Shown here one piece after another: positions 1 through 11,100 of a DNA stretch of 64,000 bases. This DNA comes from Romanomermis culicivorax (taxonomy: Eukaryota; Nematoda; Enoplea; Mermithida; Mermithidae), in NCBI GenBank assembly GCA_963922205.1, contig CAWUHX010000064.1, forward strand, positions 868,001 through 932,000. The letters run 5' to 3'. The translations under genes and the position numbers were made by a program. The notes below the pieces were generated by a model. It was not told the DNA's origin. It did not search any database and worked only from the letters and a program-made list of their open reading frames with translations. Within the stretch, counting starts at the first letter, position 1. Each line of letters begins with the position of its first letter.

Positions 1-2
1 CC

Positions 3-3000
3 ACATCGTGTAGTGCCCAATTTCAGATGTGTGGAACTTCATTGAGCGGTCACTCAGTCAGCATACCAAAACTTGTATCATGCATGCCCCCTTCCACAGT
101 AGACAAACCCGTACAAACATTCGGAAAAATCTATATCCCCTCCACTAAGCCCCACATTACAGATGCATATAAATGCAGCGTTCGCAAACGCAAAATTTGT
201 ACTAATACAGGATTTTTTGGATCAAAAGGTATTGTCTTCGACCAAACCGAAATGCAAAATCTAACCCCACATGTTTGTAAGGCAATCGTTATAGACAAAG
301 AACACAACGGTCAAAAATTATACGAAACCCAACCAGGATTTTGGTCAACAAATAACTCCCTAAGCGTAGAATACACATGGTGTTGTACAGACCATTGTAC
401 CTCAGTCACTAACGTCATCATAGAAATAGGACAAATAGCATCTTGGAATGGAAAATCTATGACAGGTACATTAGGCGACCTAGGGTCATGCAAACCGACA
501 TCAGGTCATTGTGTCACAGCCGATGGATCCATTATCTGGAATGAAACAGCATTTGAAAACTTATGCCCCTTCGAATACAAAAACACACATCCCATCAAAC
601 TCACACAAACCCACATGATAATAGAAGAACTACAAGGTGCATTCTCAGTCAAAAATACACTCTTTTCAAACCCCAATTGCCCAGAAATCCAAGACAGCAT
701 TCTAACCGAACAAGGCATTATCGTCCAATTAGACAAAAGCACACCACATCGTAACGCATTTTTAACCCCAAAAACCAACGAAACTCGTACTACACTATAC
801 GATTTTGATGATTTTGAACCCATCAATGCAAAACTAAACTATCTAGCAGACAAAATACAGGAATTCGAAATTCAAAATTTCAAAAATGTATGGAATGAAC
901 TATGCAGACAGGCACAGCGTCACCTTGATCTCGTATGGCAAATTTTACGTCTTGATGCAACCCTTGGAGCGCGTGCATTCCTACAGCGAACGGACATAAT
1001 AGCAGAATTCACAGGAGAAGCCCTCACAGTCTGGCCCTGTAAGCAAGTAAATGCATCTAAAATCTTTTACAACCACAAAATCAACCAAACATGTTACAAA
1101 CTTTTGCCCATTCTCGTAGGAACTGAACTCATGTTTTCAAATCCAGGAGGCAACGATTTGACCCCTTTTTCACAAACAGTTGACTGCCATCACATGCATG
1201 TAGCCCTTTACAAACAGAATAATACATGGGTCAGTGAAACAGGATCCCCGCATGTCACAAATTTACCTTTAGAAATCGTCTGGAACCAAAATTTCTCCCT
1301 TTTTCATTTTAATACACCCGCCATTTTTCATGATCAACTTGCAACCATTTCAACCAACTTACTCTTTTTGAAACAATACATTTACAAAACTCACACACTC
1401 GAAAACATTGTCAAAAAACTCGTCAATTACACCGCCCAAATGTCTCTCAATTCCGATACAGTTTACAACATGATCTCAGGCACTGGTCAAGCACTCGGAA
1501 ATACACTCTCTGGCGCCGGTCAAGGCATAGAACATGTAATAACCGGTACCACCCAAAGTCTCACAGATGGATTAAACAATTTACTCAAAGGACCCCTGCA
1601 AATCATTATCAATCTCGCCGTTATTACTGTAGTTATTGCAGGCGTCTTTTATTCGTTTCTCGTCCTTCGAAAATATTTCCCCTCTCCAAAGCATCATGCC
1701 ACAAACGAACATGCATACGAAATACCATCAAACAACAGACAATTACATGAGACCATACCCCCATCATTCGGCCATGCTCTCTTAGAATTAGCTAATCGTC
1801 GTGGGGCACAAACACAGCAGAAATACGTCCTTGTCGATATCAATACCCCCCGAACCCCTGCAATCGAACTCATTAATCAAATTCAGCAATCTCCATCAAA
1901 CAAGCCACCCCAGAATGTACCTGAGAAACATACCCCTCATATTCCAATCACACTTAACGGCAAATTAATGACAAAAGGCATGATTGACACTGGTGCAGTT
2001 TACTCACTCATTGATTCCCGAATCGTTCAAATCCTACAGTTAGACATGAAACCCCCGCTAGTCCAAGCAAAAGCAGCAAATAATCTCCCGATTCACTTTG
2101 TAGGAACCACTTTTGTCACAGTGACAGCCCAAACAATCCAGGAAACAATCATGGTCCATGTCCAAAAAGATTGCACAGCAGACATCCTTCTAGGCAAAAA
2201 CTTTCTCAGTCGATTTTCGGAATACACTATCAACAATCAAAAATCACAGGTCAAATTTGGCAATGTTATACTACCCTGTGATGGCCTAGAATATAGCCCT
2301 CTTTCAACTCGTGGTGGAACTTATTTGGATGAGAAATTAGAATTACCACCCCGTACAGTAACCGACTTTTCTGTCCCCTTGCCCAAATCGTACTTACAGG
2401 TCAAACAGCTTGAGTTCACCCCGAAACCCAAACAGAATCCCAAAGTCCATTTCGCAGCTTGTATATCGGAAAATCAAAACAGTCGCATACGCATATCGGT
2501 CCTAAACACGCAAGAAACAGCTCAAACTCTTTACCCTGGAACATGCATTGGTACAGTCTCCTGTTACATCCCGAAACAAAATACTCCCGCTAACCTAACC
2601 CCTTCCACGCAAAACCAGCCCAACCGTTTTGATACATTCACATGGTTAAAGGAAAATGTTAATTTAACCTCCAGTGACCTCACAGAAACCGAAAAAATGC
2701 AACTCCTACGCGCCCTATCGAAGTACCCTACATTATATGCTAAATCCAAAATGGATGTAGGTAGAACCACCCTCGTTTCACATACAATTGACACCAATGG
2801 CTCCCAACCCGTACGTAGACAACTTTATCGGACGTCCCCAAAAGAAAAGCAAATCATACAAGCAGAAGTTGAGCAACTCGCAGCAGCAGGTGTCATAAGC
2901 CAAAGCAATTCTCCATGGTGTACCAACACAGTTTTAGTCCCCAAAAAAGATGGAGGCCATCGTTTATGCATTGATTTTAGAGGCCTCAACAAAGTCACCA

Positions 3001-5429
3001 AAAAAGATACCTACCCCTTACCCCGTATAGACGAAATTCTAGACACCCTCCGTGGAATGAAATATTTCACCTCCCTTGACCAATCCAATGCATACTATTC
3101 CATTCCCATAGCACAAGCAGACAGAGAAAAAACGGCCTTTAATTGCTCAGCTGGCCAGTATCAATTCAATTACCTCCCCTTTGGACTCACCAATGCCCCA
3201 GCCACATTCCAAAGGTTAATGGATGTTATTCTTTCGGATCTGCAATGGAACACATGCCTTGTGTATCTCGACGATGTTTTGGTATTCGCAGACTCCCATG
3301 CCCAAATGCTGGAACGTTTAGACACTATTCTTGCCCGATTCTCACAAGCAGGCCTTAAGCTAAACATACAAAAATGCAAATTCTGCCAGCCCCAAGTCCA
3401 ATACTTAGGCCACGTCATTTCTCAGCAAGGCATTTCACCAGATCCCCATAAGGTACAGGCCATTTATGACATACCCACACCTAAAAGCTCAAAAGAAGTT
3501 AAGTCGTTCCTTGGCCTACCCTCATACTACCGCAGATTCATCCCAAATTGCTCTCAAGTTTCTAGCCCACTCACATCGCTACTCAAAAAGAACTCAGAAT
3601 TTTCCTGGGGCCCTGAACAGCAAAATGCATTCACTAAGCTAAAAGAATTACTCATCCATGCCCCAATACTGCAACATCCCGATTTCACCAAACCGTTTAT
3701 TCTGCAAACTGACGCCTCAAAACTCGGAATTGGCGCCATTCTCAGTCAACTCGATAGTAAAGGTCAGGATCGCCCCATTGCTTTTGGGAGCCGAACACTA
3801 AAACCCGCAGAACGCAACTACCCGATAACTGAGTTGGAAACCCTTGCAGTAGTTGAATTTGTCAAGTATTTCCGCCCTTATCTTTTCCAGCAACATGTTA
3901 TTGTCCACACTGACCACACAGCAGTTCAGGCAGTCTTACAGAAGGAGAACCCGTCCCCTCGCATTGCCCCTTGGGGATTAGCCCTCTCTGGTATTCAACT
4001 CGACATTCGACCTAAGAAAGGCACTGCTAACCGCAACGCAGATGCAGTTTCTCGATTCCCCTCGCAAACAGCAAAGCAATCCTTTGATATTGAGCAATTA
4101 GAAACCCGCCCCGAAATATCAACGATCAATTCAGTTTTGGAAACCGAAGCAACTGAACAAGAAGAGCAACAGAAAAACTTTGCCAAACTCCAACGCACTG
4201 ACCCCACTGTCAAGAGTACTTTAGCAAAAATCGCCCAAAAACACCCCCTTACCCTTATCAAATTTGCAGTGCATCAAAACATTCTCTTCCGTATAGTCGA
4301 CAAACAGGCAAAACTATACATTCCCAAGTCACAAGTCCAGCATCTCATCGCCTCACATCATGACAGCAAATTCACAGGTCATTTTGCGGCCCGGAAAACT
4401 TTACACTTGCTCAAACAGAAATATTTTTGGCCCCAAATGAGCCGGGATATCAAACATTACTGCAAAACTTGTCACCCATGCCAGACACAGAAAGCTCTTA
4501 GGCACAAAGTACATGCAAACTTGGTACCAATTCAGCCAACTGGCCCATTTGATCGAGTTGGTGTTGATTGCATGGGACCATTACCCCTCACTGAAGACGG
4601 CAACCGATTCATTGTCGTTTTCATCGATTATTTCACAAAGTATGTAGAGGCATTCCCGACCCCTGACATCACCGCAGCCACCATTGCCAAGCTATTCGTA
4701 ACCAAAATTGTTTGTCGTCATGGGTCCCCAAAAATCATCCATTGTGATCGTGGCACCGATTTCGTATCCGATCTTTTCTCACGGATCACCAGTTTATGCA
4801 ATACTCAGAAAATTCACACTACCCCATATCATCCCATTGCCAATGGAGAAGTTGAGCGTTGTAACCAAACCTTAGCCACCCGTATCCGCATGTACATCAA
4901 TTCAAATCACACTGATTGGGATACTTATCTCCCGTATGCCGTTTTTTCGATCAACATCCATAAAAATGATAGCACATCATATCCCCCATTTGAATTACTC
5001 CACGGTAGGCAAGCTAATCTGCCGTCAGATGCAGCTTTAAATTTTTTCCCCACGTCCTACATGGTTGATTTAGATGATTACGCCCTTCGTGTAAAATCGC
5101 ATTTTACAGAAGCACTCTCAACCGTGCAGAAAAGTTTGCAAAAAGCCCAAGCCCACTATACCCGTCAGTATAACAAGCATGCTCAGAACATACATTACAA
5201 GGCAGGTGATCTTATTCTTTATAAAAATCATTCGTGTAAACAAGGGCTGACTCCCAAATTCCTCCCTCGCCAAAACGGGCCCTATACAGTTACAAATTTC
5301 ATGTACCCCAATGTTACACTTAAACACCCCCATAAGAATATTACATTTACGGTGCATGTAAACGAGACAACCCCTTTCTACCCTCGGAAAGCAACTATCG
5401 AATCTACCTCCATCCCTCCTCAACCTTGA
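3..5429 (+). CDS. Envelope-like glycoprotein fused to protease-RT-RNase H-integrase (partial 5')
   Basis: One open frame of about 1,800 codons, open at the left window edge; residues are numbered from the ATG at 27. Residues 1 to about 520 look like a secreted ectodomain: many cysteines and at least seven N-x-S/T sequons, then a Gly-rich segment and one transmembrane helix at about 524-550. Next come an aspartic protease (DTGA at 654, ILLG near 722), reverse transcriptase (YLDD at 1080-1083), RNase H (TDAS near 1228), an integrase HHCC zinc-binding region (about 1443-1490), a DDE core (D1514, D1574, E1610, spacing DD35E) and a C-terminal GPY-type module. Protease-RT-RNase H-integrase order and the GPY module are typical of Ty3/Gypsy. 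The glycoprotein in front of the protease is not. Copy B shows the frame continuing upstream through a signal peptide toward Gag. Which viral glycoprotein class it belongs to cannot be decided by eye. Confidence 0.92.
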   Translation, partial: TSCSAQFQMCGTSLSGHSVSIPKLVSCMPPSTVDKPVQTFGKIYIPSTKPHITDAYKCSVRKRKICTNTGFFGSKGIVFDQTEMQNLTPHVCKAIVIDKEHNGQKLYETQPGFWSTNNSLSVEYTWCCTDHCTSVTNVIIEIGQIASWNGKSMTGTLGDLGSCKPTSGHCVTADGSIIWNETAFENLCPFEYKNTHPIKLTQTHMIIEELQGAFSVKNTLFSNPNCPEIQDSILTEQGIIVQLDKSTPHRNAFLTPKTNETRTTLYDFDDFEPINAKLNYLADKIQEFEIQNFKNVWNELCRQAQRHLDLVWQILRLDATLGARAFLQRTDIIAEFTGEALTVWPCKQVNASKIFYNHKINQTCYKLLPILVGTELMFSNPGGNDLTPFSQTVDCHHMHVALYKQNNTWVSETGSPHVTNLPLEIVWNQNFSLFHFNTPAIFHDQLATISTNLLFLKQYIYKTHTLENIVKKLVNYTAQMSLNSDTVYNMISGTGQALGNTLSGAGQGIEHVITGTTQSLTDGLNNLLKGPLQIIINLAVITVVIAGVFYSFLVLRKYFPSPKHHATNEHAYEIPSNNRQLHETIPPSFGHALLELANRRGAQTQQKYVLVDINTPRTPAIELINQIQQSPSNKPPQNVPEKHTPHIPITLNGKLMTKGMIDTGAVYSLIDSRIVQILQLDMKPPLVQAKAANNLPIHFVGTTFVTVTAQTIQETIMVHVQKDCTADILLGKNFLSRFSEYTINNQKSQVKFGNVILPCDGLEYSPLSTRGGTYLDEKLELPPRTVTDFSVPLPKSYLQVKQLEFTPKPKQNPKVHFAACISENQNSRIRISVLNTQETAQTLYPGTCIGTVSCYIPKQNTPANLTPSTQNQPNRFDTFTWLKENVNLTSSDLTETEKMQLLRALSKYPTLYAKSKMDVGRTTLVSHTIDTNGSQPVRRQLYRTSPKEKQIIQAEVEQLAAAGVISQSNSPWCTNTVLVPKKDGGHRLCIDFRGLNKVTKKDTYPLPRIDEILDTLRGMKYFTSLDQSNAYYSIPIAQADREKTAFNCSAGQYQFNYLPFGLTNAPATFQRLMDVILSDLQWNTCLVYLDDVLVFADSHAQMLERLDTILARFSQAGLKLNIQKCKFCQPQVQYLGHVISQQGISPDPHKVQAIYDIPTPKSSKEVKSFLGLPSYYRRFIPNCSQVSSPLTSLLKKNSEFSWGPEQQNAFTKLKELLIHAPILQHPDFTKPFILQTDASKLGIGAILSQLDSKGQDRPIAFGSRTLKPAERNYPITELETLAVVEFVKYFRPYLFQQHVIVHTDHTAVQAVLQKENPSPRIAPWGLALSGIQLDIRPKKGTANRNADAVSRFPSQTAKQSFDIEQLETRPEISTINSVLETEATEQEEQQKNFAKLQRTDPTVKSTLAKIAQKHPLTLIKFAVHQNILFRIVDKQAKLYIPKSQVQHLIASHHDSKFTGHFAARKTLHLLKQKYFWPQMSRDIKHYCKTCHPCQTQKALRHKVHANLVPIQPTGPFDRVGVDCMGPLPLTEDGNRFIVVFIDYFTKYVEAFPTPDITAATIAKLFVTKIVCRHGSPKIIHCDRGTDFVSDLFSRITSLCNTQKIHTTPYHPIANGEVERCNQTLATRIRMYINSNHTDWDTYLPYAVFSINIHKNDSTSYPPFELLHGRQANLPSDAALNFFPTSYMVDLDDYALRVKSHFTEALSTVQKSLQKAQAHYTRQYNKHAQNIHYKAGDLILYKNHSCKQGLTPKFLPRQNGPYTVTNFMYPNVTLKHPHKNITFTVHVNETTPFYPRKATIESTSIPPQP

Positions 5430-5456
5430 AAGCCTTGAACGAGGACGTTCAACTCC

Positions 5457-5469
5457 GGAAGGAGGGAAA
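5457..5469 (+). other. Polypurine tract of element A
   Basis: GGAAGGAGGGAAA lies directly before the TGTAACG that opens the 3' LTR. This is the expected plus-strand priming site, and the identical tract precedes the 3' LTR of copy B. Confidence 0.85.
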
Positions 5470-6375
5470 TGTAACGTACCTGCTAAAGCAGTACTGTAAA
5501 CATGTAGCATACTGTATGTAATAGACATTTATTAGATATTATTTTATTTTCACATTTTATCGTCTCAAGGATGTCTGGGATTCACACCCAAACATTCCTA
5601 CAAAATTACGTGAAGTACTTTATTTTGATCCGTTCACACCCCGGTAGCCCAATTAAGACGCCCTAATTAATTTGCACAAACGGCAGCTGTTCCCCTAGAA
5701 CCTACACGAAACTACACATTCCACAGCTACCGTAATCCCCCGTAAAAATCGTAAACAACACCTGCACACAGTAAAATACGTAGAAGCCCCGCCGTACAGT
5801 AGTCTCAAGTGTAACAGTAGCGGCGGCCCCACAAAACATGTGTATACAGAGAAACCGATACAGGAAGCATGCACAGAAGCACAGAGGTGTGGCCAAGCCC
5901 ACCGTAGAAAGCAAGCGAAGCACAGAAAGCATACAGTACCAGAAAAGCATTAGAGAGGCGTAACTAAGAAAGCATAAAAAGCGTAGCCGGAAACGACGAT
6001 TGGCGGAAGAAGATGGACAGAAGCTCGACCTCCCGCAGCGTCCAGGGAGTGGCCAAAATCGCCGTATAAAAGAAGAAGCAAAGCGTGATTTTGATCATTA
6101 TTCTGGTTCTTATTCTTGTGGTTGTTTCCGTTTTGACTTCCGCGCTCGCCCCGTCTTTTTATATACATTTGCAAGCGGCCGACTATTCGAAAGCACTTAA
6201 ACCGAGGCCCCCGTCCGTATTTTAATTCGAAGCGCGTTATTTGTCGACGTTCAAGCGACCGTCGATCCCCGTTGTTTTATTGTAATCGTACGCCCGCGCC
6301 CCCGTCCCGTTATTTACCCCGCCGTATCGACCGATTGGTCCAAGTAAAGTACCTCACAGAAATCTGGTCGTTACA
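5470..6375 (+). repeat. 3' LTR of element A
   Basis: About 906 bp bounded by TGTAACG and CGTTACA, a 7 bp terminal inverted repeat with the usual TG..CA ends. It is homologous along its length to the LTRs at 39069, 43571 and 51603. It contains a TATA-like box at 6065-6072. Confidence 0.93.
6065..6072 (+). promoter_or_regulatory. LTR TATA box (element A)
   Basis: TATAAAAG follows GCCG and precedes a purine-rich stretch. The same box is kept in both LTRs of copy B (44166, 52198); the solo LTR has a weakened TATTTAAAG form. It probably marks the U3/R promoter. Confidence 0.6.
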
Positions 6376-6960
6376 AACGAAACGAATCCACTAGAGCTGA
6401 TGTGCTCAATGTAGGGCTTCCCATCGAGTTCCAACAACAAAACCCATTGGAGCTTGTACCTTGATGACGGTAGCTATAGCCTATTTAATTTCACATGAGT
6501 TTCAGCGATGCAAATCGCAAGCCAAAAATGACAAAAATGGGGCCTTTCTTTGGCCGCTATGAATCAAGTTTTGAAAAATATGGACATTTTTCTGCTTCTC
6601 CAGGCTCATTCACAAAAAAAAATTGATCATTGAAGAATAGTTTTAAAAAATCTATAAATATGCGAGGACTTCGAGTTACCCCAAGGACCAGGAACGCACG
6701 GGGGGCCTCACAGAGTATACAATGTCATGTTAAGGAGAGAGGTGTCTTCACGCCGTGTACATACAGCCAAAATCTGCAGGGAATCAGTCTCGACAGTGGA
6801 TATTTGTCTACCTTTTTCTATTTAGAAAAATTGTAAAGAATTTTTCATTTTTAAGGAAAGAGTCAGTGTAGTTCGGTATGCAACAGGGAGCCTTTTATCT
6901 TTCGTCATGTAATTGAATTATTCATAACAACATGAGCGTTGTATGTTTCAATCTATTCCT
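6376..6960. other. Unassigned spacer
   Basis: AT-rich sequence between the LTR of element A and the first foldback element. A 68-codon frame at 6630-6836 (+) has no recognisable features. I see no gene or repeat here. Confidence 0.5.
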
Positions 6961-7872
6961 AAATGAGCGATTCGCAGTCCAAGTGAGCATATTCTCAAAT
7001 GAGCGAAATCCCGATTGGGCGATTCTCAGATGAACTATCGAGAATCTAATAAAACTTTCATGTATGTTGCTTATGTTTTTGTTTATCTATGCTTTTCCGT
7101 TTTCATCCATAGTGTCCACTTTCTTTGATCTTCTTTTTTCCTTTGATCTACTTTTTTTCTCTTGAAACAGTACATTACAAGTTGTCGTTTTAAATAACCG
7201 AAGTGTGTATGGTCCAGTATATGGTCCGACATGCTTGTGTTTCATCGTTGTAAGGTTGTAGGTGCGAAAATCTTTATCAAAACACAAACAAAATGCTTCG
7301 AGAAGAAAAAAAATAAAGAGAAAGAGAACGTCGACAAAAATGAAGCCACCAATAGCCAGTGAAAAATGGTAGAAAAGCATGAAAATAGGAAGAAAAGTGA
7401 CAAGAAAGAAAACGCAACATGGAGAAAGCAGCAAGAAAGAAAAAATAATTTGAAAAAGAACGAAACAAAGAAAGAAGCAGGAGAATAGAAAATAAGGAAG
7501 CTGAGGAGATAAAATCAAAAAACTAAGATGAAAAGTAAGAATGGAGAAAAAATCATCAAGGAGGAAATTAAGTGGGAAATACAACATTCCGAATTGTTTA
7601 GAACCATATTGGAGACTGGTTCAAAATATTGTTTCATGAGCAAAAAAGAAAAAAGTTGATGACAAGAAAAAATGAACGAAAGAAGAGACAAAAATGGAAA
7701 CGTTAAAACGTACATAAGCAACACACCGTGAAAACGAATGATAAAAGAAATACCATACAAAGAAAAATATAAAATAAAGAAGCAAAATATGGGGAAAGTG
7801 TTAGTATATCCTCGATCGCTCATCTGAGAATCGCTTAATCGAGAATTTGCTCATTTTGGGAATCACTCACAT
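6961..7872. mobile_element. Foldback-like element, family F1, copy 1
   Basis: Both ends are short arrays of degenerate ~15-17 bp units of the type GAGCGATTCTCAAAT, at 6961-7050 and in reverse orientation at 7805-7872. Inside, the left half is pyrimidine-rich and the right half purine-rich on the same strand, as expected for long imperfect inverted arms. The motif TGTCGTTTTAAATAACC near 7186 recurs in copy 3. No transposase is visible. Long open frames here are by-products of the homopurine/homopyrimidine strand bias. Confidence 0.7.
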
Positions 7873-8111
7873 GACAATAGCCTTCATGTTTCTAGCAGAT
7901 TTCCAACACGATGAGACTACCTATAGGGTTTTTGAACAATGTTTGAATATTTTCCAACTTCATAAGGAAAATTTGCGAAAGTTTCTAATTTTTGGAGAAG
8001 TCAAAAGCTTTCTAGATTGTTTGAATAACTTTTGCAGATGTCTTGTTTTGCTGTATATTTTTTTTTATTTTGCAAGTTTTGACAATTCGAAAGATCCTCA
8101 TGCCGTAATAT

Positions 8112-9212
8112 TCCCAAGTGAGCAAATTTCCAATTGGATGATTCCCAAATAAGCGATCGATAATGCACTTATATTTTCCTCCTTTACCTTATATTTTTCT
8201 CTGTATGTGTTTCTTTTTTCTTTCGTTTTCTGTGTGTGTTGCTCATGTTTTCGTTTATGTATGCTTATACGTTTTCATCTTTTGTCTCTGCTTTCTTTCG
8301 ATTTTTTTCGTGTCATCTGTTTTTTTCTTTTTTGCTCATAAAACATAGCTGCATTTTTCAATAAGCATAATCTCCTCTGTAATTCTATGATTTTTGCATC
8401 ATTCTTATTTATTTTTCATTCTATGGCCTGTTTTTTATGAAATGCTTCCAAATAGAAGAGTGACACAAATCAGTACTGTCGTCAAAATAGCTTACATAGG
8501 GCTCTTGCTATAAAATTTTTCACTCTAAAAATTGATAAAGGTTTGATAAATATGCCCAAAAATCTCCAGTCCTACATGATATATTGTTTAGCAGAAAATC
8601 GTGTAAATCTGAAATAATACTTGCTTTCCACTTTCATTATTTAGAAGCTTTTCACAAAAAACAGACTATAGTTTTTTTGATTCTATTTCTTTTTCTATTC
8701 CCCTGCTCCTCTCTTCTTTTGGTTCGTTTTCATATCATTTTTTCTTTCTTTCTTGCTGCTTTCTCTATCTTGCTTTTTCTTTCTTATCACTTTTCTTCAT
8801 GTGTTCTTTGTTTGCCTAATTCTTTTCTACCTACATTTCCTTATTCTAAATGCCTTCTTTTTTGTTGAAGTTTTCTTTCTCTTGATTTTGTTTCTTCAAT
8901 CATTCTTTTGTTTACATCTTTTATAAATATTTTCACACCTGCAAGAATAAACCGAAATATATAAGAATTATATGGAAGAATATGATTATTTAGAACGACA
9001 ACTTGTAATGTATAATGAGCAAGAAAAGAAAAATCAAAGAAAGCTGAAACAAAAGATGAAAACGTAAAAGCATTCATAAACGAAAACATAACACACACAA
9101 AACGAAAGAAAAAAGAAATACATACAAAGAAAAATATAAGATGAAGAAGGAAAATACGAATTTTGAGTTGAGTAATATTGAGAATTGGCTCACTTGAGGA
9201 TCAACAAGTGAG
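8112..9212. mobile_element. Foldback-like element, family F1, copy 2 (carries a nested MITE)
   Basis: Terminal unit arrays lie at 8112-8168 and 9168-9212. The arms 8163-8340 and about 8965-9150 are clear inverted copies: the left has TTTCTTTTTTCTTTCGTTTTC, the right the complementary purine string with matching landmarks such as AAAATGAAAACG-type blocks. The middle holds the MITE at 8421-8671, a later nested insertion. It may move non-autonomously; no coding capacity is seen. Confidence 0.75.
8421..8671. mobile_element. MITE family M1, copy a
   Basis: 251 bp with imperfect terminal inverted repeats: CTATGGCCTGTTTTTTATGA at the left and the complement of CTATAGTCTGTTTTTTG at the right, each followed inside by an AAATGCTTC/GAAGC-type subterminal block. 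The interior (ACACAAATCAGTACTGTC, CAGTCCTACATGATATATTG) is shared with copies at 26447 and 29561. It sits inside foldback element F1 copy 2. Confidence 0.88.
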
Positions 9213-10315
9213 TTCCAGTCCGTCTCTTTCAGAATGACCATTACTGAACATGATGTTTACTGGAGTTCTGATGTTGAGTCTCGTGATTTTTTGTTTTTCA
9301 ATTCTAAAACACACGCGTAATTATACATTTAATTTTTGAAAAAAGCACTTTTTCGAAAATGTGGTCCATAAGCCAGCTCAATCATGACGAAAATAGATTT
9401 TTGCGGTCTTTCCCCAATGCATGAGCTAAAATCGATAGTACAGAACATCTTCTTTCATCGTATTTTTTCAGACGCGCCTGACACCAATAGTCACCACAAA
9501 ATGATAAGTAAACAAGCCTGTTATCAGTATTAGCTCGCGCCCTGAGTGTGTGTGTGCGCTATACAGTATGCCACTGAAAAAATATGGGTACGGTACGGTA
9601 GACACGCCGACTTATCACCAACATCATTAGGCCAGGAAACTTTTTCGTCGATATATGTTTTCCAACATAGTAGAAGAAACCGCAGATTCAGTCCATCCGT
9701 ATTCAGGTCGCAAATTTTCGGGCTTCTGTGTTTATCTTCCTATACGATGATAAGGTTCGCGAAGCATAGCAAAACTTACTTCGAGCGGGAAAACTTTTTT
9801 TTGCACGTAGAAAGTTTCGGTTTTTCTATTCGAAAAACATGTTTATTTGTTCAATTTTTAGGCAAAAAGTTAAAAAGAGCGGGATTTTAGAGCTAAAATG
9901 CAACGCATACCTTTTACTCGTGGTCAGATTACTGTATTTTTTATCTTTCATCGAGAAATCATGAGTCATATACCTAATTTTACAAGACTGAAGACCATGT
10001 GCCAAAATAGGAACATATCAAATTCACAAAGAAACTGCTTGAATCATGGAGGCAATATTCGGCAATTATCGACAGATGCTATCCAAAAAACATGGTGTTT
10101 CCGCATTTTTGACAAAATTGTGGATGAAATGAAAACGACTTTTGGCAGCATCCATAAAATAAGACAGTAAACAAACATTTTAACGAGCACTATTTTTGTG
10201 TATTTTCTCTTCATCATTCAGTCTAGACTTGGTTATAGGCCAAAAAGTGGAGGAAATGGGGTGTGGAATGGCGTGAAAAATGTTGTTCATCAAGGCCATA
10301 CGTTTTTTTGATTGG
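9213..10315. other. Unassigned spacer
   Basis: Contains open frames of 114 codons (9546-9890, +) and 90 codons (9898-10170, +) with no recognisable domain, weak start contexts and no convincing splice structure. I do not call a gene here. Confidence 0.45.
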
Positions 10316-11100
10316 GGGTCGTTCCCGCGAAAGGCCCGTTCCCGCGAAAGGCCCGTTCCCGCGAAAGGCTCGTTCCCGCGAAAATTGTATATGTTATACT
10401 GTTGTCGTATGTTTATACGTAGGGGGGTTCGTTGCCGCGAAAGGCTCAGTATGTTATACCGTTGTAGTATGCTTATACGTAGAGGAGCTCGTTCCCGCGA
10501 AAACTTTATATTATTCTATGGTAGCGTATCTTTTATGATAATTCATTAGGACTCAAAAACAAAGGAACGTTTTTATTTTTCTTCTACAAAAGTCAAACAT
10601 TTTTTTTCATACCGCCTAAATTTAATCTTCTACAACAACTACGCGTGATTTTTTTCCAACCAGTTTTGATCCGAACGACAGAAATTCGATAGAATATTAA
10701 ATTCAAAATTACCAACTTTTTCGTGATTTTTGAGCAAAAAAACATTTTTTGGATGTGTATGCCTATTTTTAGCTTTTGAAAGCTCATTTAATATGCGTCT
10801 TTTTAAAATCCGTATGTATGAGATAGGCACTCCCAGACCACCCACACCTGTAAGAGTTTCATTGCAGTAGTGCATAAATAAGCTCTTTAATTCTTTAATC
10901 TTTAATTTATCATTTTTAATTGTTTTATTTTTTATCTTAATTAAATCTTTTTTTTTTGTACGAAAAATGTTTTGCATATGCCTGTAAAATTTTCGCGTTA
11001 TCGAGCCTTTCGCGGTAACGGGCCTGCCCTTTCGCGGGATCGAGCCTTTCGCGGTATCGGGCCTGTTCGCGGTATCGGGCCTTTCGCGGTATCGGGCCAT
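10316..11100. mobile_element. Foldback-like element, family F3 (17 bp terminal units)
   Basis: The left end carries three tandem 17 bp units CCCGTTCCCGCGAAAGG plus scattered copies up to 10510. The right end (about 10994-11100) carries the inverted form, tandem CCTTTCGCGGTATCGGG, also 17 bp. These GC-rich units stand out sharply from the AT-rich background. The ~480 bp between the arrays is AT-rich without a recognisable gene. The left array also contains two copies of a longer block ending in TTATACGTAG. Confidence 0.72.

Larger units (their letters stand above)
1..6375 (+). mobile_element. LTR retrotransposon copy A (Ty3/Gypsy-type, 5' part outside window)
   Basis: The window opens inside this element. 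Visible from left to right are the glycoprotein-protease-RT-RNase H-integrase reading frame, a polypurine tract and the 3' LTR. Position 1 corresponds to about 46559 of the complete copy B, so the 5' LTR, leader, Gag and signal peptide of A lie to the left of the window. The four bases after the LTR are AACG; if A is intact, the same four should precede its 5' LTR. Unlike B, the visible coding part has no stop or frameshift, so A is the younger or better preserved copy. Confidence 0.93.

Noticed and set aside
3-1600. Assigning the glycoprotein to a named viral class (phlebovirus-, chuvirus- or baculovirus-type)
   Set aside because: Cys spacing and the Gly-rich pre-membrane segment are suggestive, but no diagnostic fusion loop could be recognised by eye. 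A profile or structure search is needed.
7087-9098. Hydrophobic Phe/Leu/Ser-rich or Lys-rich frames in the foldback arms (also 25661-25970, 32002-32616 and 34165-34676)
   Set aside because: They result from homopyrimidine/homopurine strand bias of the arms. They look like multi-pass membrane proteins only because TTT, TTC and CTT codons dominate.
10316-11100. CRISPR array
   Set aside because: The 17 bp units are directly tandem without unique spacers, are inverted at the other end and lie in animal DNA.
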